A stretch of DNA of 64,000 nucleotides from JBDHUW01 sp039809345 (lineage in GTDB: Bacteria > Patescibacteriota > Gracilibacteria > Absconditabacterales > Absconditicoccaceae). The notes under the pieces were generated by a model. The model had not been told where the DNA came from, searched no databases, and worked only from the letters and a program-made list of their open reading frames with translations. A program made the translations under genes and the position numbers. The stretch covers positions 62,001-126,000 of the forward strand of contig JBDHUW010000001.1 of the NCBI GenBank assembly GCA_039809345.1, read 5' to 3'. Numbering within the stretch: position 1 is the first letter of the stretch; each line of letters starts with the position of its first letter. Shown here piece by piece: positions 58,419-64,000 of this stretch.

Positions 58419-59063
58419 ATGCACATACTTGTAATCGAAGACAATAAAACAATTGCTGAAAATGAAAAAAGATTTTTAGAGCTTGAATGACACACGGTAG
58501 ATGTGGAGTATGATGGTAATTCTGGACTAGAGAAAGCGCTATCCAACACTTACGACATCATCATACTAGATTTGATGTTACCATGACTAGATTGAATCTC
58601 CGTATGCAAACAACTTCGTGAGAAAAAGCAAACACCTATAATCATGGCCACAGCAAAATGAGAACTAGAAGATAAGGGAGAGTGATTTGAAACGGGCGCA
58701 GATGATTATATTGTAAAACCATTCGCGCTTGAGGAACTTGTAATGCGCATCAATGCGGTTCTAAAGAGAAGCGAGTTACCAAACGTCTATCGTTTTGGAG
58801 ATGTTGAGGTATTGCCTGACGAACAAAGGATTATAAAAAACGGAGAAGAGGTAAAGTTTACTCACAAAGAATTTCTTCTTATCGAATATCTCGCACAACG
58901 TCAATGACAAGCCATATCTCGTACAGATCTTATAGATTATATTTGGGGATGAGATTCTCGAGAAAATGACGCAACACTAGATGTATATATCGCCAACGTA
59001 AGAAAAAAACTCTGAAAAGATACTATTGAAACCATCAAGGGGTATGGTTATAAAATTATCTAA
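58419..59063 (+). CDS. OmpR/PhoB-type response regulator
   Basis: 214 residues. Receiver domain: HILVIEDNKTIAENEKRF, phosphoacceptor in IIILDLMLPGLDGISVC, ATAKGELEDKGEGFETGAD, VKPFALEELVMRI. Winged-helix DNA-binding domain: RFGDVEVLPDEQRIIKNG, EFLLIEYLAQ and DVYIANVRKKLGKDTIETI. It probably controls the efflux genes downstream. The stop codon overlaps the next ATG (TAATG), so translation is coupled. Confidence 0.95.
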
Positions 59064-59857
59064 TGGAAAAAAGAATTGATGTATTTCTTCAACAGCTCCC
59101 CAAAAACAAGGTTGTGTATTTAAAATCAATCACCGCCCTTTTTGATATTTCCAAAGCAGACCTAATTGAGTATCTAGAAAAGATGGGAAAGAAATATCTA
59201 CACATGATTGTTCTTGCCAACAGGACTCCACTCATCAAAGAAATGAACTTTCTCAAATCAACCCACGCTCTTTTTAAAAAACGTCAAATTGCATACACTA
59301 AAGATAAAGTAGATAAATCACACATTTGGGATCCTTTGTGTACCAATTTCTACCTTTCCTTGCAAACCGACGACTCTAGTTTTATAGAATTTGCTCAGGT
59401 GTTGTCACACAAACTCTCACTACAAAACCCCAATACAATTCAAAAAAAACCAAATCAGTATCACATCACACTTGCCGATCTTCATGGCGTCAATATCAAC
59501 AATGCTCTTTTTACACAAATCGATTACACCCTAGTTTGACTTCCAAACATAATCATAGACGCATCGCTTCAAAAACCAATCATCGACAAGAAAAAACAAA
59601 AGGTCGTATTTCGACTATATGTAGACCACAATCCTTATATTTTGACACTACATCATGCACTAAGTGCATTTATACCACGAAAAACAGAAAAAAAATTCAC
59701 CCCACACATTACCCTGTTGAAGATACTAAAATCGACACAATATAGCGACTGATACAAAGATATCGTGACAAGAATTACCACAAGATTCAACAAGATGGTG
59801 ATCACAGCAAATATTGATGGTCAAAAAGAGATCTCCCTTTTCGAAAAAAACATATAA
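59063..59857 (+). CDS. 2H-phosphoesterase (LigT/CPDase-like) protein
   Basis: 264 residues. Two HxT motifs are seen: YHITLADLHG and FTPHITLLKIL. They mark the 2H phosphoesterase superfamily, which opens 2',3'-cyclic phosphates in RNA or nucleotides. The N-terminal ~60 residues (FLQQLPKNKVVYLKSITALF) form an extra helical or HTH-like region. It is translationally coupled to the response regulator, so it belongs to the same signalling unit. Substrate unknown. Confidence 0.75.
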
Positions 59858-59927
59858 CTTCAACTAGCTATTTTTCTAATTTTTCATAAAAGTAGGATAA
59901 ATTTTACTTTTCATACCAAGATTACCA

Positions 59928-60164
59928 ATGAACCAACTATGTGAAAATCATCAAATACTGTGAACGGTCACTATGAGCGAAAAGTGACAAATTGTAATTC
60001 CCATTGAAGCTAGAAAAAAACTATGACTTCAAGGATGAGATCAATTGATGATTATAGCAAAGTGAGAAATTGCTATATGACTCGTCAAAACATCCAACCT
60101 GCAAGCACTGATCGACATGCTACAGGATGAAGTAAAACATCTAAAAAAATCTACATCACAATAA
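59928..60164 (+). CDS. AbrB/MazE-like DNA-binding protein
   Basis: 78 residues. The swapped-hairpin pattern TVTMSEKGQIVIPIEARKKL, followed by GLQGGDQLMIIAKGE, is that of AbrB/SpoVT family transcription factors (and MazE antitoxins). The last 25 residues are a helix. No toxin gene is adjacent, so transcriptional control of the efflux genes starting 24 bases downstream is more likely. Five of its glycines are TGA. Confidence 0.85.
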
Positions 60165-60188
60165 TATTTTATTATTCTCCCCCTTGAG

Positions 60189-61994
60189 ATGAAAAGAAAA
60201 CGTATACTCTGAATAGCATTGATAATCGTAATCACAATAATCCTCTCACAGGTTTTTTCTAAGCCAAAAAAAGAGTCAACAGAAGAGGAAAAACAAAATT
60301 TCACCATAAAAACCATGACAATTGGTTGAGAATGATGAAACACGACCATCACCAAAAACGCCAGAATTGAATGAATAAGCGAAATTACACTTTCTGCGCA
60401 GGTTTGATGACGTGTTCGCTCATTGAATGCAACGATATGAGAAAACGTTTCCATATGAACAAACATAGCACAGCTTACTGATACCCAGTGATCTTTGATT
60501 TTTAGGGCAGAAAGTTCTCAGCTATCTATAGACTCTGCAGAGAACTCATATGAAGTACAAAAAAGAAATCTAGAAAAACAAATTAGTGATTTATTGATAG
60601 CAAGAGAGAGGGCGCAACTTAGTTATGACAATACGATATGAAACACTATCAACAATACAACCTTACAAATAGAATCATTGGAAAAAAGTCTAGAAAAAGC
60701 TCGTTTAGACTACAACACCAAAGTAAATTCTGATTGAATCACCCTACAAAACAACATCCAATCAGCCAAAAACATTTATAGTGACACTTTGAATCTCCTT
60801 GTAGATATCATAGATCAATCAGATAGACTTTTGTGAGTAACTGAAGCAAACGAAAAAAGACCCGAAGATTATGACATATATTTATGATGAAGAGACGTGA
60901 CGGTAAGATCAAAAGCAGAAAGCGAACTCCTTTCCCTCTTTGGAGAAAGATCAAAGCTACAGGCTTTATGAAACAATATTACTTCAGAAAACATTACAGG
61001 GTATTTGGAACAATATAAAGTTGTTGCACAAAAGATAAATGACTTTACTGTCACCATGAAAGATGTCTTCATAAATTCAATTATAGATGAAAGATATTTA
61101 CCCAAAGCTAAACTTGACTGACATATAGCATCATTTTGAGTACTACAAGCAAAAGCTAGCTGAATAGTAGCCTCAATCACAAATCAATCAAATGCGGTGA
61201 AGCAATTTATAGAATCATACTGACCAAATCAAGAGTCGCTTGCATCTCAGATAGAAATACTAGAAAACGATATTGCAATCAAAAAAGCACAACTCGAAGA
61301 AGCTGCAAAAAATGCAGAATTAAACTTAGATGTCTCTGATGGAAATTATAACTTTGCAGTAAACACAAAAGAACTCAACCTAGAAACAATTGAAAACAAC
61401 TTACGCTCTGCACAAATTGCACTACAAGAAGCTCAGTTCAATTTTGCAAAACTATCTATCAATGCTCCCATAGCATGAGTAATTAGCGATATTTTGGTAG
61501 ATGTTTGACAGGAAGTGTCACCATGAACACCAATTGCTAAAATGGTATCAAAGTGAATTTGAATGAAGCTTTCAATGAGTGAAAAGGAAATTGATTGAAT
61601 AGTAGTATGACAAGAGGTTTCAGTGGTGTATGAAGACACTATCGGTACTTGACGCGTAGTAGCTGTATGATCTGTAGGCGACAAAAACGGAAATATCCCC
61701 GTAGAAATATATATTACCGATGGGGAGTTTACGATATGAACATATGCATCTGTTTCAATACCGACAAATAGATCATCATCTATGATCCCACTCAATGCGG
61801 TTTCAATAGTTGACAATAATGTTGGCCAAATAGTAGTTCGAGATGGAAATGAAATTAGTACAAAGCGTGTGAGGCTTTGACTAGTTTTGTGAAACTATAT
61901 TGAGATAGTTGATTGAATAGAAAAGACATATCAAGTCGTACTAACTGACACAAAAAACTACGACAAAGAAACTATGAATTTAATTATAGAGTAA
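60189..61994 (+). CDS. Membrane-fusion protein of an RND-type exporter (HlyD/AcrA-like)
   Basis: 601 residues. N-terminal anchor (ILGIALIIVITIILSQVFS), a lipoyl-like beta domain (VGGRVRSLNATIGENVSIG and, after a coiled-coil hairpin of about 250 residues, INAPIAGVISDILVDVGQEV), then a barrel domain (SEKEIDGIVVGQEVSVVYED). The coiled coil is very long for the family. No obvious outer-membrane partner is expected in a CPR cell, so the adaptor may act differently. The RND gene starts 19 bases downstream. Confidence 0.88.
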
Positions 61995-62013
61995 TTTTAT
62001 ATAACACATTTCC

Positions 62014-64000
62014 ATGAAAGAAAACAATCAAACGTATATAGACAAACTACTATGAACATACTTTTGACGGCGGGTGAAAAAATACAAGGTTTCATTTATG
62101 CTTATAGCGATATTGATTCTCTATTGATGTTTCTCTCTATTTAGAATACCAAAAGAATCCTCTCCAGATATTAAATTTTGAATTGTCCAAGTGACCACAG
62201 CATACCCTTGAGCAAATCCTATTGATATAGATTCGATTATCACTGAAAAGGTATATAAAGAGGTCAAAGATATAGATTGAGTAGATAAGATAGACACAAG
62301 ATCTTCTCTTTGAGTTTCTAGTGTCACTATTACATTAAAAAACGAGGTAGATACAAAAGATTTTATAAATGAGGTAAAGACAAGAGTAGATAGTATTTCA
62401 TTTCCTGAAGACGTACTTGATCCAAATGTAGCTGAGATTAGCACAGACAATCAGGTGTTGTTTCAAATCATCATGTATTGAAAAAAACAATACTTCACCA
62501 TGAACAGCATCAGGTCTCTAGCTATGAAATTCAGAGAGGAAATTATCAATAAGTGAGGTATAGTAGATGTTAGTATAGATTGAATACAGGATGATAACGA
62601 TTTTGATATACAGGTTTTGTTGGATAAATGAAAGGTGGAAAATCTTTGACTCACAGTAAATGATATCACAAATCAACTCAGAGCATATAATCAAAACCTA
62701 CCACTTGGAAGTCATGATTTATGAGACCTCGCATATGAATATAGAATCTCTAACGATATAGGCTCATTCCAAGAAATACAAAACATACCAATCATTTATG
62801 CATGATGAACAGCAAATATCCTTCTTTGAGACATCGCCATAATCCAAAGAAAATATAAAACAGATAGTATTTCATTGTGATGAAAATGATGAGTTACAGA
62901 TAGCTATGCGGTGCCGATTACTATCTTCAAAGCTAATCGCTCAAACATATTCAATGATGCTAAAAGTGCAAATGAGGTAATCAAAAACACTCTCAAGGGT
63001 ATAGAATATCAAAACATAGAAGTAGAAAACACCAGAGATCTCTCTGATGTGATTATCGACGACTACAAATCGTTGTGACAAAATGCGGTTTCTTCGATCC
63101 TCTTGGTGTTGGCTATTACAGCACTGTTTATCTGACTGAAGCAGTCGATCATATCTACTTTGGGTATGATTATATCGTTTTTTATTACCTTTATTTTTCT
63201 AGATTTATCTGGACTAACACTAAACTTCCTTACAAACTTCTCTCTTATCTTAGCATTCTGAGCATGAATCGATACGGTGATCGTATTCATAGAGGCGGCC
63301 TATGAAAACATGAAAAGATGATTCAATCCCAAAACAGCAATACTGATGGCGGTGAATACATACAAAAGTGCAAACATAAACTCGTCTCTAATAAACATCG
63401 TTGTATTCATACCACTTCTTGTGCTTCCATGAATCACCGGTAAGTTCCTTTCATATATCCCCATCACTATATTTACTACACTATTGTGATCACTCTTCCT
63501 AGCACTAACAGTAAATAGCGCATTATTTATAGCATTAAACAAAAAGCTACCATTTTATTATAAAGAAAGTGAAAACAACGACTGAGATGATGAGGTGATA
63601 ATGTCAGATGTTGAAAATAGCATCTTGGAAGAAGAAAGAAAAGGAAAAGAGATAAGAAACAAAGATCAAGAGCCATTTTTTGAAAAACGAATAGATTATT
63701 TCAGAACCAAATACTTAGACTCTCTAAAATATATAATTGAAACTAAAACAAGAAGAAGAGTTGCCGTATGGAGTCCTGTAATCGCGCTCCTTGCAACATT
63801 TATTTTCCTTTCACCAAACATTGGTTTTAAGCTTTTCCCCTCTGGTGACAATCCATTTATAGATTTTACTATAACGGGGAAGGAATGAACTACGACAGAA
63901 GCAATGTATCGTGTCTGATGAGAAATTGACAAAACAATTGCAACTATTCCAGAAATAAAAGCATATGAAGTAAAGTTCAACAACAACATTATCGATATTT
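62014..64000 (+). CDS. RND-family efflux pump (AcrB-like; 3' partial)
   Basis: The first 662 residues, running off the window. N-terminal membrane helix (VSFMLIAILILYGCFSLFRI), then the RND porter pattern: IKFGIVQVTTAYPGANPIDI, VYKEVKDIDGVDKI and later ISSILLVLAITALFIGLKQS, with LILAFGAGIDTVIVFIEAAY (RND proton-relay helix). A charged cytoplasmic loop (SDVENSILEEERKGKEIRNK) precedes the second hydrophobic half. Many glycines are TGA. With the MFP gene it forms an exporter; the substrate is unknown. Confidence 0.9.

Noticed and set aside
1..64000. Many short apparent pseudogenes or frameshifts under the standard code
   Set aside because: They disappear when TGA is read as Gly; each is part of one continuous gene.
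1..64000. CRISPR array, IS element, transposase or prophage
   Set aside because: No regular repeat-spacer array, transposase motif or terminal inverted repeat was found by reading both strands.

Overview
Organism. The window reads as coherent protein-coding DNA only if TGA is translated as glycine and TAA/TAG are the only stops (NCBI genetic code 25). Under that reading 52 coding sequences are open. Conserved glycines fall on TGA codons: the HIGH-type motifs of gltX and argS, the DKTGT motif of a P-type ATPase, the Walker A loop of dnaX, and four TGA codons in a row in the glycosyltransferase motif of a penicillin-binding protein. This code is known from the CPR/Patescibacteria lineages Absconditabacteria (SR1) and Gracilibacteria (BD1-5), so an AT-rich member of one of these is very likely. 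I cannot decide which one. Under the standard code most genes would look like strings of fragments.

Layout. 1-6.7 kb: end of a zinc-ribbon-like protein, a YceI protein, a C39-like lipoprotein peptidase with no TGA glycine (a likely recent import), a membrane-fused spermidine synthase and an 800-aa anchored unknown, then tRNA-Gly(GCC). 6.8-14.5 kb: small membrane protein, aquaporin, a secreted double Kazal protein, argS, a Ca-type P-ATPase and a DEDDy exonuclease. 14.5-20.8 kb (minus strand): a lone VirB4-N-like protein with two TrbC/VirB2-like proteins, gltX, a FAD oxidoreductase, a Nudix hydrolase, tsaB and a third VirB2-like protein. 20.9-28 kb (plus): pilin-like protein, thrS, a FecR-like protein, sortase and a murein-hydrolase-like coiled-coil protein. 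28-33 kb (minus): a 1674-aa protein of unknown function. 33.3-36.3 kb: an orphan DIT1/PvcA isonitrile-synthase-family gene, frr, and an Fn3 surface protein with a sorting-signal-like tail. 36.5-44.8 kb: a 1385-aa PKD surface protein, ruvX, a small secreted unknown, an RsuA-type pseudouridine synthase, DedA and dnaX. 44.8-50.2 kb: class A PBP, LysM-CHAP hydrolase, tRNA-Ser(UGA), def. 50.4-52.2 kb: tRNA-Cys(GCA) and three unknown small or medium genes. 52.3-57.1 kb (plus): FemX-like transferase, tsaC, rsmI, a glycosyltransferase with reversed lobe order, and a photolyase. 57.2-64 kb (plus): histidine kinase, OmpR-type regulator, 2H phosphoesterase, AbrB-like protein, MFP adaptor and a truncated RND pump.

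How it fits together. The content suits a small-genome, wall-bearing, probably surface-associated bacterium. There is much cell-envelope machinery (PBP, LysM-CHAP, murein hydrolase, FemX, sortase, PKD and Fn3 surface proteins, pilin), translation housekeeping (three synthetases, frr, def, rsmI, tsaB/tsaC, tRNAs) and little metabolism. Intact neighbours are often coupled by 1-nt TAATG overlaps or very short gaps. The most unusual items are the PvcA-family gene, the circularly permuted glycosyltransferase and the TGA-free peptidase gene.
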